Below, in pieces: positions 1 through 10,400 of a stretch of 64,000 bases of DNA; position 1 is the stretch's first letter; the number at the start of each line of letters is the position of its first letter. The stretch comes from Dyella sp. C9 (GTDB lineage: Bacteria; Pseudomonadota; Gammaproteobacteria; Xanthomonadales; Rhodanobacteraceae), in contig NZ_QIRF01000011.1 in assembly GCF_003332825.1 (NCBI RefSeq), forward strand, positions 62,001-126,000. Direction: 5' to 3'. The notes beneath the pieces are model-generated. The model saw nothing but the letters and a program-made list of their open reading frames with translations, was not told the origin of the DNA and ran no database searches. Position numbers and translations under genes: made by a program.

Positions 1-203
1 CGATGAGACAGGGCTGCCTGAGCTAAAGGAGGCCATCATTGAGCACGTCACCGCGACGCGCGGTGTGAACGCAGAACCCGATCAGGTGCTCATCGTGCCT
101 ACGGCACGAGCCGAGATCGATCTGCTTGCGGGGGGGGCTTTAAATCGATTCCCGTTGCCCCGCAGGAGGCATGGATCGAGGAGGCGTCAGGGTGCTGCGG
201 CGT
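1..203 (+). pseudogene. Degenerate partial copy of a MocR-type regulator gene
   Basis: This stretch repeats positions 2562-2764 of the intact MocR gene in the same orientation, with roughly nine in ten bases matching by eye. It covers the start of the aminotransferase-like domain. Indels and a run of seven G around 130-137 destroy the frame, so no functional protein can be made. Similarity stops near 203, where reverse-strand kinase-like sequence begins, so this is a rearrangement junction. The copy runs off the left edge of the window, so its full extent is unknown. Confidence 0.8.
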
Positions 204-357
204 CATGCACGTCGATGCGCAGCAGCTTCAGTACTACGGTCTTGCGTGGCCGCCGGGCAACAGGCGCACGGCCTCGAATACACTGGCCATGGCGACCGCG
301 CCGATGAAGCGATGCACGCGATAATCCGGAATGGCGGGCAGTGCATCGGTAAGGTCA
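197..357 (-). pseudogene. Remnant of a serine/threonine protein kinase N-terminus
   Basis: Reading the minus strand from about 356 gives an N-terminus ending in IPDYRVHRFIGAVAMASVFE, matching the typical start of bacterial Hanks-type kinases: a short leader, then the glycine-rich loop (normally IGxGGM, here IGAVAM). The frame hits a TAG near 240. One base away the text resumes as VVLKLLRIDVHDAA, which looks like the subdomain II lysine region, so there is a frameshift. Sequence then breaks at about 200 into the MocR remnant. The upstream ORF stop overlaps an ATG (TGATG) at 356-360, as in a translationally coupled operon. Kinase identity rests on motif recognition only. Confidence 0.55.
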
Positions 358-597
358 TCAGGAGGGGATTTCCTCCAGCAGCTTTTCTATCCTGGCCAGT
401 CGCTTGTCCATGCTGTCGAGGCTGGCCTGGATCGTTTGCTGGCTGGTCGCCTGCGCGGCGAGCATTTGGTCGACCTGGCCGCCTTTGGCCTGCGCGATGT
501 CTCGCTGAGCCTGGTACTTCTCGGAAAAAATGCCGTGGATGTACCAGCCTGCGATGGCCGCAACCGGAATCAACACGCCAAGCGCTTCTGCTTTCAT
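358..597 (-). CDS. Small membrane-anchored coiled-coil protein
   Basis: 79-residue protein. Residues about 5-25 form one hydrophobic segment (VLIPVAAIAGWYIHGIF). The rest is Gln/Asp/Leu-rich and heptad-like, ending in LARIEKLLEEIPS, which suggests a single-pass protein with a cytoplasmic coiled coil. It lies 12 bp downstream of the ArsR-type gene and overlaps the start of the broken kinase gene, so the three probably formed one operon. No family is recognised. Its partner may have been the lost kinase. Confidence 0.6.
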   Translation of the reverse strand: MKAEALGVLIPVAAIAGWYIHGIFSEKYQAQRDIAQAKGGQVDQMLAAQATSQQTIQASLDSMDKRLARIEKLLEEIPS

Positions 598-609
598 GCC
601 CGCTCCCCA

Positions 610-915
610 TCAGTCCTTGAGTGCAAGTTCGCGAATGGTCTTCGCATCGAGTTTCAGCTGGAACGGCACCACCTTGAAGTACTTCAGCGCCTTTCCATCC
701 TTCGACAGTTCCAGTCTTCCAACCAGGATTCCTGCTTCCTCCAGCCGGGCCAGATGTGCGTAGAGCAGTGGCCTTGACATGCCGAGCCGACGCGCAAGCT
801 CGCTGACATGTAGCTCGTCCGCCGTAAGGGCGCCCACGATCCGCAGTCGCTGGGGGCTTGCGAGCGCCGCCAGTTGCCCGGCCAGTGCATCTATGGAGAC
901 ACAGCTCTTGGTCAT
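610..915 (-). CDS. ArsR-type winged-helix transcriptional regulator
   Basis: 101 residues. The whole protein fits an ArsR-like winged helix: residues about 10-75 carry SPQRLRIVGAL, then the recognition-helix region ELARRLGMSRPLLYAHLARLEEAGIL and a wing. No ArsR metal-site cysteine pair is visible; the only cysteine is C5, so it probably senses protein or small-molecule signals. The ATG at 915-913 lies inside a perfect inverted repeat, implying autorepression. It heads an operon with the coiled-coil protein and the decayed kinase. Confidence 0.8.
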   Translation of the reverse strand: MTKSCVSIDALAGQLAALASPQRLRIVGALTADELHVSELARRLGMSRPLLYAHLARLEEAGILVGRLELSKDGKALKYFKVVPFQLKLDAKTIRELALKD

Positions 916-938
916 GTGTCAACAATAATTGACACATG
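913..938. promoter_or_regulatory. Perfect inverted repeat, likely operator of the ArsR-type gene
   Basis: Arms CATGTGTCAA and TTGACACATG are exact 10-bp reverse complements around a 6-bp AT-rich spacer. The left arm contains the ATG start codon (minus strand) of the ArsR-type gene, so a bound dimer would block both transcription and initiation. Assignment to the neighbouring regulator is inference from position. Confidence 0.65.
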
Positions 939-1368
939 TTGCTCATGGCAAGCGATGCCGGCCGGCACCCGCGAGCGCCGCCCTGGGGCGCCGGCAGGCG
1001 CTGCGAGAATCCCGCATGGCCGTGACGCACTCATGCCAGCGCTTCCCTCATGAGAACGAGGCGATGGCCATGCCTGGATGCGGGTACACCCATGCCGCTA
1101 TGCAGGTCGATAATGGCCTCGTCGGCCAGGGAGTCACCGGTGGATCCCGATCGCTCCACGTCCGCATTTCCGAGCACGCGAATCAAACAGAAGCCATGCG
1201 GCTAGATGGGATGCCGCGGGAGGGGAAGGGCAGGTGCTTCAATGGAGGCGTGACATAAGGAGAGGGCGTCCGAATCGGCAGCTGGCAGAGGCGTTCAACC
1301 ACATAAAACCAGACACTTGGGAAAAACGGTAAGCATTATTACGGGTTAGCTGCCTGCCGGTACCGCGC
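916..1368. other. Gene-poor stretch with one unidentified minus-strand gene tail
   Basis: About 450 bp lie between the ArsR-type gene and the GNAT gene. On the minus strand from about 1204 to the TGA at 1031-1033, one frame reads like genuine protein (GDSLADEAIIDLHSGMG, ending LVLMREALA) but is closed upstream by a TAG with no start. It looks like the 3' end of a lost gene; I do not recognise the family. Nothing else convincing was seen. Confidence 0.3.
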
Positions 1369-2028
1369 TCATGGCGATAGTGTCAACTTGTGGAGCTGGT
1401 TTCCGGCGTCATCAAAGTTGCCTGGCTCCAGCCACGCCTGGAATGACTGCCGCAGCCGCGGCCAATCGCGATCGATGATTGAGTACCAGGCGGTGTCTCG
1501 ATTGAGCCCCTTCACGACCATGTGTTGACGGAACAGGCCCTCATGACTGAAGCCGAAGCGGATGGCAGCGCGCTTAGAGGGGGCATTTTCGTCATTGCAC
1601 TTCCATTCCAAGCGCCGATACCCGAGCTGAAAGGCGTAGTCGGCGAAAAGGAAAAAGGCCTCGGTGGCTTTGCGGGTGCGAGCCAAGGCCGGCCCCCACA
1701 TGATGTGCCCGATCTCGATGACGCCATTGGCCGTATCGATGCGCATGAATGCCTGTCGGCCCTCCGCGCGGCCAGTCGTCTTGTCCACTACCGCAAAGAA
1801 CAGCGGATCGGCCCTCGCGATCGCCCGCTCCATCCATTGATGCTGCTCTTCGATGCTGCGAGGCGCTTCCTCAGCAAGATAGCGAAAGCGCTCCTCGCGG
1901 CCTTCTGCGGTGGAAGCCTCGAATAGGGCCTGAGCGTGCTGCTCAATGTCCAGGGGTACGAGGTGCACATAGGCGCCTTCCAGGGGGAGTTTGTCGGGCT
2001 GCGGAGCGCCCTTCCAGTTCAGGGTCAT
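1369..2028 (-). CDS. GNAT-family acetyltransferase, RimJ/RimL-like
   Basis: 219 residues from the ATG at 2028; longer readings into the regulator's promoter are not supported. The protein starts MTLNWKGAPQP and runs GAYVHLVPLDIEQHA, then a central GNAT core (GRQAFMRIDTANGVIEIGHIMWG, followed by RKATEAFFLFADYAF and LEWKCNDENAPSKRAAIRFGF). This matches the RimJ/RimL class that acetylates alpha-amino groups of proteins or small amines with acetyl-CoA; the substrate is not readable. It is transcribed divergently from the MocR gene at 2119, and regulators of that kind usually control their divergent neighbour. Confidence 0.85.
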   Translation of the reverse strand: MTLNWKGAPQPDKLPLEGAYVHLVPLDIEQHAQALFEASTAEGREERFRYLAEEAPRSIEEQHQWMERAIARADPLFFAVVDKTTGRAEGRQAFMRIDTANGVIEIGHIMWGPALARTRKATEAFFLFADYAFQLGYRRLEWKCNDENAPSKRAAIRFGFSHEGLFRQHMVVKGLNRDTAWYSIIDRDWPRLRQSFQAWLEPGNFDDAGNQLHKLTLSP

Positions 2029-2065
2029 GGCGGGTATCCATTGGTTGGCCCCTGATAAATGCCAA

Positions 2066-2095
2066 GAAAGTGGTAGCCTGTATCTATCCACTTTC
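2066..2095. promoter_or_regulatory. Inverted repeat between the GNAT and MocR genes
   Basis: GAAAGTGG (2066-2073) and CCACTTTC (2088-2095) are exact reverse complements with a 14-bp spacer. A third partial copy, ATACCACCTTT, follows at about 2109-2119. Position in the 90-bp divergent gap suggests the binding site of the MocR product, controlling itself and the GNAT gene. Confidence 0.5.
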
Positions 2096-2118
2096 ATGAA
2101 TTTCGACATACCACCTTT

Positions 2119-3561
2119 ATGGCCAGGAACGCGCCGCGGCCTTTTTGGATCGCCCTTGAACGCAGCCAAGGCGGTTTGGAGAGTCAGCTGTATGCAGGGC
2201 TTCGTGACCAAATACTTGCTGGCACGATAGCGGGTGGTCACAAGCTGCCATCGACGCGCGAACTCGCAGTTACACTTGGCATATCTCGCGCGACGGTCGT
2301 GAGCGCATTTGATCGGCTGAAAGCCGAGGGGTACCTGGAAACACGCAAGGGCTCGGCAACACGGGTCAGCATGCTTCCTCCCGCGATTAATGGGGCCGTC
2401 AAAGTGCAGGCCCAGCGGCAGGTGCCCGCGACAAGAACTTTGTCGGACCCACGGCTGCTCAAACCTGGTGCCCCGGATCTTGAGGCCTTTCCTCGCGCGG
2501 AGTGGGCTTCGGCGCTGGCATCTAGAGCCAGATCCTTGCGGGACGGCGACCTGGACTATCGCGATGAGACAGGGCTGCCCGAGCTAAAGGAGGCCATCAT
2601 TGAGCACGTCACCGCAACGCGCGGTGTCAACGCAGAACCCGATCAAGTGGTCATCGTCCCTACGGCACGAGCCGCGATCGATCTGGTTGCGGGAGAGATC
2701 TTCAAATCGATTCCCGTTGACCAGCAGGAAGCGTGGATCGAGGAGCCAGGGTACTGGGCGGCGCAAGGCATCTTGAAGTCGATCGTTTCAAAATTGGTTC
2801 CCGTCCCTTGCGACGCCGATGGGTTAGATCCTTTGGCCGCACCGGCGGGGCATCCCAAGCTGATCTACACAACGCCCTCACACCAGTATCCCACCGGTGT
2901 TTCGATGAGCCTTGAGCGGCGACTTTCCCTGCTTGCCCTGGCCGAGAGGACGGGCGCCATCATTATCGAAGACGATTACGACAGTGAGTTCCATCAAGGC
3001 CCGCAGGCCATGCCCTCGCTGCAGGGAATTGATCGGAGTGGATCAGTCGTATATCTGGGGACATTTTCCAAACTCCTCGCGCCAGCCATTCGCGTCGGAT
3101 ACATGATCGTCCCCAGGGCGATTCTCGAATTGGTATCGAGCGGCCATCGTCGGAAAGGATTGGCAGTGTCGCTTTACGTTCAAGCGGCCCTCTCGACGAT
3201 GATGAAAGATGGAAGAACTCGCGCGCATTTACGCCGAGTGAGGCCGCTCTACGCAGAGCGCATGGCGGCGACTGTTCGCGCTTTGACGGCCCATTGCGGC
3301 GGGTATCTTCGTGTTGGTGATGGTCGGGATGGCCTTCAGCTAACGACCTGGTTCATCGACCCGCAGGCCGATGACGTCTCGATTGCCAGGGCATTGCAGG
3401 ATGAAGGATACGGAGTACGGCCACTGTCACCATTCTTCCTGGGGAGCGCGCGTCCAGGCCTTCTTTTTGGCATTTCCTCGGTCGACGTCGGCAGCATCGA
3501 TAGGCAAGCTCAGGTCGTTGCGCAGGCAATAGGCCAACGAGTGGCTGGAAAACCACGATAG
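2119..3561 (+). CDS. MocR/PdxR-family regulator (GntR winged helix plus aminotransferase domain)
   Basis: 480 residues, the normal size for the family. Residues about 15-85 are a GntR-type winged helix (LPSTRELAVTLGISRATVVSAFDRL). After a linker, residues about 120-475 form a fold-type I aminotransferase-like domain with EDDYDSEF and the PLP-lysine segment YLGTFSKLLAP (lysine near residue 318). Such proteins are PLP-binding transcription factors, usually not enzymes. A degenerate copy of part of this gene lies at 1-203. Divergent from the GNAT gene. Confidence 0.9.
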   Translation: MARNAPRPFWIALERSQGGLESQLYAGLRDQILAGTIAGGHKLPSTRELAVTLGISRATVVSAFDRLKAEGYLETRKGSATRVSMLPPAINGAVKVQAQRQVPATRTLSDPRLLKPGAPDLEAFPRAEWASALASRARSLRDGDLDYRDETGLPELKEAIIEHVTATRGVNAEPDQVVIVPTARAAIDLVAGEIFKSIPVDQQEAWIEEPGYWAAQGILKSIVSKLVPVPCDADGLDPLAAPAGHPKLIYTTPSHQYPTGVSMSLERRLSLLALAERTGAIIIEDDYDSEFHQGPQAMPSLQGIDRSGSVVYLGTFSKLLAPAIRVGYMIVPRAILELVSSGHRRKGLAVSLYVQAALSTMMKDGRTRAHLRRVRPLYAERMAATVRALTAHCGGYLRVGDGRDGLQLTTWFIDPQADDVSIARALQDEGYGVRPLSPFFLGSARPGLLFGISSVDVGSIDRQAQVVAQAIGQRVAGKPR

Positions 3562-4440
3562 GACCGGTACTTCCAATCACGAGCAGCGACAGAGTCAACG
3601 TTGCTGAGCTTTATTCTTGCCGAGGGGTGTCGAATAGGAAGACGTGGGTCCTGACGACCCGTTCAGTCTAGGCCAAGCTCGCGTGCAGATGCTTTCGATG
3701 GCGGAAAGCGCGACACCCTGGCTCCGCTCCACGGGATTCCTTGGGACGCTGTACGGCGAATAGGGAAGCCTGCGTGGCGGCGCGCGGCCCTTTGGCTGGT
3801 CGCAGATCAGGTGATTCCAGGGCTTCCCGCTAGGTGCCGGCCTGAGACTATTCCGGTGGCATATTTGGCGGCTACAGATCGATGGTGGGATGACTTTCCT
3901 CCATCGCCGCACACACAAAAACTGCGCCACGTGCATGCCTCACTTCGCCGTCTTTGTGCACCATTTCCAGTCGATCGAATGGGGAGTTAACGCCGAAGAC
4001 TGGAACTGGAAAACTTGCTCCAATGCCAGATCGCGATGATCTAAGCCACGGGGTAGGACATGCCTGTGTCTTACCTCGTCGGTGAAACAAAGACATGCCG
4101 TGCCCAGTGCTCAGCGAGCTTCCAATCTTGGTGCTGACGATTAGGGATAGTTATCGCGGATAGAGGTGGCTAGTTCCATTTTGTTGGAATGTCCGTCCGC
4201 GACCCGGGCATCAACTCGCGCACGAGCACCCGCAACGGGGTGACATTAAAGCTTGAGTCGTTTCGGCCGACATCCTCCGATGGCCGCCAGGCGACCAGCA
4301 CTAACTGACGCGCGATGCTACCTAGCATCGTCCTGATCGCGCATCAGGGGGAACTATCCAACATTTTTCATACCTGGACGACAGCGCGTTTGCCGCTGGG
4401 CGAGCAGGGGCGTTTCGCATCCACGAATGGACTCACATCC
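3562..4440. other. Non-coding or decayed stretch upstream of autotransporter 1
   Basis: No intact gene is supported. On the minus strand a frame ending at the TAG near 3872 reads like real protein (SPFDRLEMVHKDGEVRHARG). A second minus-strand frame near 3680-3760 (SPYSVPRNPVERSQGVALSA) appears frameshifted near its end. Both look like remnants of one or two lost genes that I cannot name. The last 150 bp should hold the autotransporter promoter, but no clear -35/-10 pair stands out. Confidence 0.35.
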
Positions 4441-7400
4441 TTGAACAAGACCTACCGCCTCGTCTTCAACCGCAGCCTCGGCAAGCTGCAGGTCGCATCT
4501 GAACTCTCCACTTCGCGCGGCGCCGGCAACGGCGCTGACCATTCCACGAAGCCACGCGCCCGCGCAGCATTCCTCGTCGCGACCACGTTGGCGCTCAGTC
4601 TCGCTGCCACCGGTGCGTGGGCCGACATCACCGGGACGAACGGCGCGAGCGCCACCGGTGCCGCCGGCGCGACGACCCCTGGTGCCGACAACGGAGGCGG
4701 TGATGCCAATACCTTGGGTGGTAATGGCAGCCCGGGTCAGAGCCCCGCTGCTGGGGCGGGCGGCCAGGGCGGCAGCGCCACCAGCGCGAACGCCGCTGGT
4801 GGCCACGCGGGCATCGGCCAAGGTGCTGTAGGTGGAACTGGCCAGGTCAATTCCGGCGGCGGTGGCATGGGTGGTGGCCTCGCGACCGACGGTGAAGGTG
4901 CGGGTGGCGGCGGTAGCGCTGTCGACCCGATTCTGGCCGGCGTCGGAAACGGCGGTGGCCAGGGTGGTGGCGTTGGCTATGTCTACGACGGCGTGACCCT
5001 CAGCAACGTGGGTGTCACGGTTGGCGGGCAGGGCGGCGATGGCGCTTCGTCCGGATCCGGTATGGCGGTGGGTGGCGCGGGCGGCGGTGGTGCCGGTGTG
5101 TTGGTCAAGAACGGCGCGAACCTCACGGTCGGCGACACGGTGACGGGCGGCCAGGGTGGCGGCGGCAACTCGACCGCGGGCGGCGGCGGCGATGGCGCGG
5201 ACGGCATGTCCGGCTCCACGCTCACCAATGACGGCGTGATCACCGGTGGTAAAGGCGGTGCCTCCAACGTTGGTCAGATTATGGGTCACGGCAATGCCTC
5301 GGGTGGTGCAGGCGTCGCGCTGGACAACACCGGCGACACACTGATCAACACGTCCGGCTACGCCATCTGGGGGGGTGCAGCCTCCAATGGCGGCGGTATC
5401 GCTATGGATGGCGAGGGTGGTGCGGGCATCGTCTCGCTGGGTAACGCCAACATCTTCACGGCTGGCCTCGTGGCCGGCGGCGAGAACGGTGACTTCACGC
5501 AGGCCGACGCCATCGACCTCTACAACGGTGGCAATACGCTCACGCTCGGCGCGGGCTTCCGCTTCCAGGGCAGTGTCATCAGCAACGGCGGCGATACGTT
5601 GGTGCTGGGCGGCACCGACGACGGCACGTTCAATCTCGGCCAGATCGTCGGCAGCAATCCGGGTTCGCATAACGCGTACGGGCAGCCGACGGCGTTCTAT
5701 GGCTTTGATAGCTACAAGAAGTCCGGCAGCGAGACGTGGACGCTGACCGGCCCCGCGTCGGTGGCGACGAAGTGGGAAGTGCAGTCGGGCACGCTGGGCC
5801 TGGCGCTCGGCGCGACCACGGGAACCATCACGGTTGATCCGGGCGCTGATCTCTACATCCAGGACAGCAGCTCGGTGGTGCAGGGCGCTGACGGCACCCG
5901 GGGCACCTCCACGATCGGTGGCACGGCCGGAAACGGCGGCGCGGGCGCGCTTGGCGTCTCGGCCGGTACCGGTAGCTCCATCGAAAACTACGGCCAGAGC
6001 ATCGGCGGCGCCGGCGGCCTCGGTGGCGACGCCAACGGCAACGCGGGAGCCTCGTCCCCGAACGGCGGCGTGGGCGGCAACGGTGGCAACGGCGGCGACG
6101 GTATCAACGGCGACGGCTTCACGCTGACCAACGTGGGCACGGTTCGCGGCGGCACGGGCGGTACCGGCGGCGATGCCAACAGCGACGTGGGCGGCCCCGC
6201 CGGCACGCCGGGCTACGCGGGCGCGGGCGGCAACGGTGTCTCCGGCGCGAACTTCGCCGTGCTCAACCGCCAAGGCGGCACGATCGCCGGCGGCGACGCC
6301 GGCATGTGGGGTGCGGCGGACGGTCAGGGCGGCATGCAGTCGACCGCGGGCTACGGCGTCACGTCGACCGGCGCGGCGAGCATCTACAACGACGGCCAAA
6401 TTGCCGGCGGCCGCAATGCGGACGGCAGTCACGCTGACTCCGTCTACCTGACCGGCGGCGCGAACGTCCTCACGGTCGGCATCGACGGCACCTTCGTGGG
6501 CAACGTCATCTCCAACGGCGGCGACACGCTGCAGCTGGAGGCTGATGCCGGCGAGAACTTTGCGTTCGATCTCTCGCGCGTCACGTCGAACGTCACCGAT
6601 CCGACTGTCTCGTATTTCGAGGGCTTCGACACCTTCAGCAAGGTCGGCGCGGGCACGGTCATCCTGCAGGGCAACAACAATGTACTGGCCACGTGGGCCG
6701 TCAACGGCGGCACGCTGACGCTGGGCACGAATAGCTCCGGCGCCGCATCGATCGCATCCGCGTTCATGGTCTCTGGCACGACGCTCAACGTCGGCACGAG
6801 CAATTCGGTACTGGCGGCGCAGGGCGACCCTGGTACGAACTTCCCCGCTTCGCTCCCAACCGACACCGGCGGTGCAGGTAGTGCCGGCGTGAGTGCTGTC
6901 ATGGGCGATAACGTCGTCGTGAACAACGGCGGCATGATCGTTGGTGGCATCGGTGGCGTCGGCGGCTCGGCCAACGGCATGGGCGGTCTGGGCAACATGC
7001 CTTACGCCCCGGGTAGCCAGGGTTCCAACGGCGGCATCGGAGGCGTGGGTGGTAAGGGCGGTGCCGGCATCGCCGCCACCAACGCCACCATCACTAACAC
7101 CGGCTACATCTACGGCGGTATGGGCGGCGCGGGCGGCTCGGCGAACGGCGGTAGCGGCGGCGCTGGCGGCGCGGGCCTTAACTTCGTGGGCCTCGGCATC
7201 CCCGGCGGTCCTGGCAGCCAAGGCGGTGACGGCGGCAACGGCGGCGTGGGTGGTGCAGGTGGCCAAGGTGGTTCGGGTATTGAGGGCTTCGACCTGACCG
7301 TCAACAACGCAGCAGGCGCGATCATCGAGGGTGGCGAAGGCGGCGGCCCTGGCTTCGCCGCGGCAGGCAACGGCGGCAGCGGCGGCCTTGGCGGCGCCGG

Positions 7401-10400
7401 TGACGTCGGGAGCGGCGAGAACGGCGCGGATGGCAATGCTGGCGCTGCTGGCGCCAACGGCGCGGTCGGCGCGGGCGGCGTGGGCGGGGTCTCGACGGGC
7501 AGCAGTCTGATCAAGATTGCGGGCACGATCTCCGGCGGTGTGTCGTTCGATGGCAGCAGCCGCGCCGACGCGATTGACGTCAGTGGTGGCGGCAACGTCG
7601 TCGAGCTCCTCGCCGGTGGTACTTTCCATGGCAACGTGGTGAGCAACTCCGGCCCTGGCGCCGATACGTTCGCGCTGGGCGGCGACGCCAATGGCACCTT
7701 CGACATGACCCACGTCGTGGGGACGATCGATCCCTCTGCCGAAGACATCAACGACTACGAGATCCAGGGCTTCGCGAACTTTGAGAAGGATGGCGCCTCG
7801 ACCTGGACGCTGACCGGCGTGGCCGGTACCGACACGCACTGGCAGGTCCTGCAGGGCACGCTTGCCGTTTCGGCATCGAACAGTGTGGGCGGCGTGAACT
7901 CGTCCATCGTCCTCAACGACGGCACGACGTTCGAGAGCACCGCCGCGATCAGCTACGCAGGTGAACTCGATGTGCGCGGTGCGAGCACAGTGCAGACGGA
8001 CAGCGATCTCACCCTCAAGGGCGTCGTTGGCGGCCCCGGCGAGCTGATCAAGACCGGCACCGGTACGCTGACGCTGGCCAACAGCGCGCTCTACACCGGC
8101 GGCACCGACATCAAGGCGGGCACGCTCGTCGTGGGTGATGGCGCAACGCACGGTTCGATCCTGGGCGACATCACGGACGAATCCGCACTGGCGTTCAACC
8201 GCAGCGATGTCACCAGCTACGCTGGCGCGATCAGTGGCGTGGGCTCGGTGGAGCAGAAGGGCACCGGTACGCTCGTCCTGACCGGAAACAGCACGTACAC
8301 GGGTGGCACGACGATCTCGGCGGGCGTCCTGCAAGTCGGCGCGGGTGGCACCACCGGTTCGATCACCGGTGATGTCGTCGATAACGGTGTGCTCGGCTTC
8401 GCGCGTACCGATGACCTGGAGTTCAGCGGCAACGTCACCGGAACGGGTTCGTTCAACCAGTACGGCAGCGGCCGTCTGACCGTCACCGGCAACATTGCCA
8501 TGGACGGCGGAACGACCGTCGCCAATGGCAGCCTGCAGATCGGCAATGGCGGCACGAGCGGCTCGGTTGCGGGCGACATCCTCGTGAACACGCTGGTCCT
8601 GTTCAACCGGAGCGATGACGTGACCTACGCCGGCAACATCGCAGGCTCCGGTGCGGTGACGAAGAAGGGTGCTGGCATGCTGACGTTGACCGGCAATAGC
8701 AGCAACGATGCTGGCTTGTTCGTGGTCGGCGGCACGGTGCAGGTCGGCAATGGTGGCACCACCGGTTCGGTGACTGGCGACATCGATGTCGAGACCAACC
8801 TGTCGTTCAACCGCAGCGATGACGTGGCTTACGCGGGCACCATCACGGGCGCAGGTGCTGTTGCGCAGCGCGGCGCCGGCACGCTGGTGCTGACGGGCGA
8901 GAGCGATTACACCGGTGGCACGCTCATCAAGGGCGGCACGCTGCAGATCGGCGATGGCAACACGTCGGGCTCGATCGTCGGCGACGTGGACAACGAGGGC
9001 ACGCTGGAATTCAAGCGCGCGGACGACGTGGCGTTTGCCGGTGTGATCACTGGCACGGGCGCGGTGGTGAAGGACGGCACGGGTGATCTCGCGCTGACCG
9101 GCGCCAACGCCTACACCGGTGGCACCGTCGTCTACGGTGGCTCGCTCACCGGCGACACCACCAGCCTGCAGGGCGACATCGTTGACCACGCACTGGTGAC
9201 GTTCAACCAGGCGGCCGATGGCATCTACGCTGGCGCGCTGTCGGGTGACGGGCGTCTGGCCAAGACGGGCGCGGGCACGCTGATCCTCAACGGCAACAGC
9301 GCGGCCTTCGCAGGCACGACGTCGATCGCTGGCGGCACGCTTGAAGTGGGCGACGCTGATCACGCCACTGCAGAACTGGGTGGCGGCGTCACGGTGCAGA
9401 CCGACGGCACGCTGCGCGGTCACGGCACCATCGACGGCGATGTCGTCAACGGTGGCACCGTGCGCCCGGGTGGTTCGGTTGGCACGCTGACGATCAACGG
9501 CAACTACACGCAGACCGCTGCGGGTACGCTGCTGATCGACACCACGGCCGATGGCATGGGCAGTGCCCTGAAGGTCAACGGCAAGGCCGCCATCGACGGC
9601 GCAGCCATGCTGCTGTTGCCGTCGTCCGACTGGAAGCCCAACACCAACTATCAGGTGTTGAACGCGACCGGCGGCGTGAGCGGACAGTTCGCCACGGTGC
9701 AGTCGAACTTCGCCTTCGTGACCCCGAGCCTCGTGTACGGCACGGAGAACGTCGGCTTCTCGCTGGTCCGCAACCAGGTGAGCTTCCCTGACGTAGCCAC
9801 GACGCCGAACGCCAAGGGCGCATCGGCCGTTGTCGAAAGCCTGGGCGCCGGCAACGCCGTGTATGACGCGGTGCTGATGCTGGACAAGCCGACGGCGGTG
9901 TCCGCATTCAATCAGCTGCAGGGCCAGATCCAGGTGAGCGTGCGTACCGCGATCATGGACAACGATCGTTATGTCCGTGACGCAGTGACCGCGCACCTGT
10001 CGGGCGTGGACAGCAGCGCCACCGGCAAGAGCGCAACCAGCGATGGCGGCGTGACGGCGTGGACCTCGGCATGGGGTCACTGGGGCAGCCACGACGGGGA
10101 CGGCAACGCGTTCGACCTGAGCAACAACGGTAGCGGCTTGGTGGTAGGCGCGGACCTTCCGGTTGGCTCCGACTATCGCGTCGGCGCGTTGATTGGCTCC
10201 GGTGAAGGCACGGCGCGCACGGATTCGCCGAGCGAGTCCTCGCATCAGGTGAACACCTATGCCGGCTTGTACGGTGCGGCCGCGTTCGGCCAGGTGAACG
10301 TGCAGGCTGGCGCTGTGTACGGCTGGCAGAAGATCGACACGAACCGCACGCTGTCGTTTGGCTCGTTCGCCGGCTCCGCCAACGCGCGTTACCACGGCAA

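Noticed and set aside
203..1030. 275-residue minus-strand open frame
   Set aside because: It runs across three better-supported frames (kinase remnant, coiled-coil protein, ArsR) and reads as Arg/Gly-rich shadow sequence.
4621..7900. Glycine-rich DNA repeats as a CRISPR or satellite array
   Set aside because: Units vary in length and are in-frame coding repeats, with no constant direct repeat or spacers.
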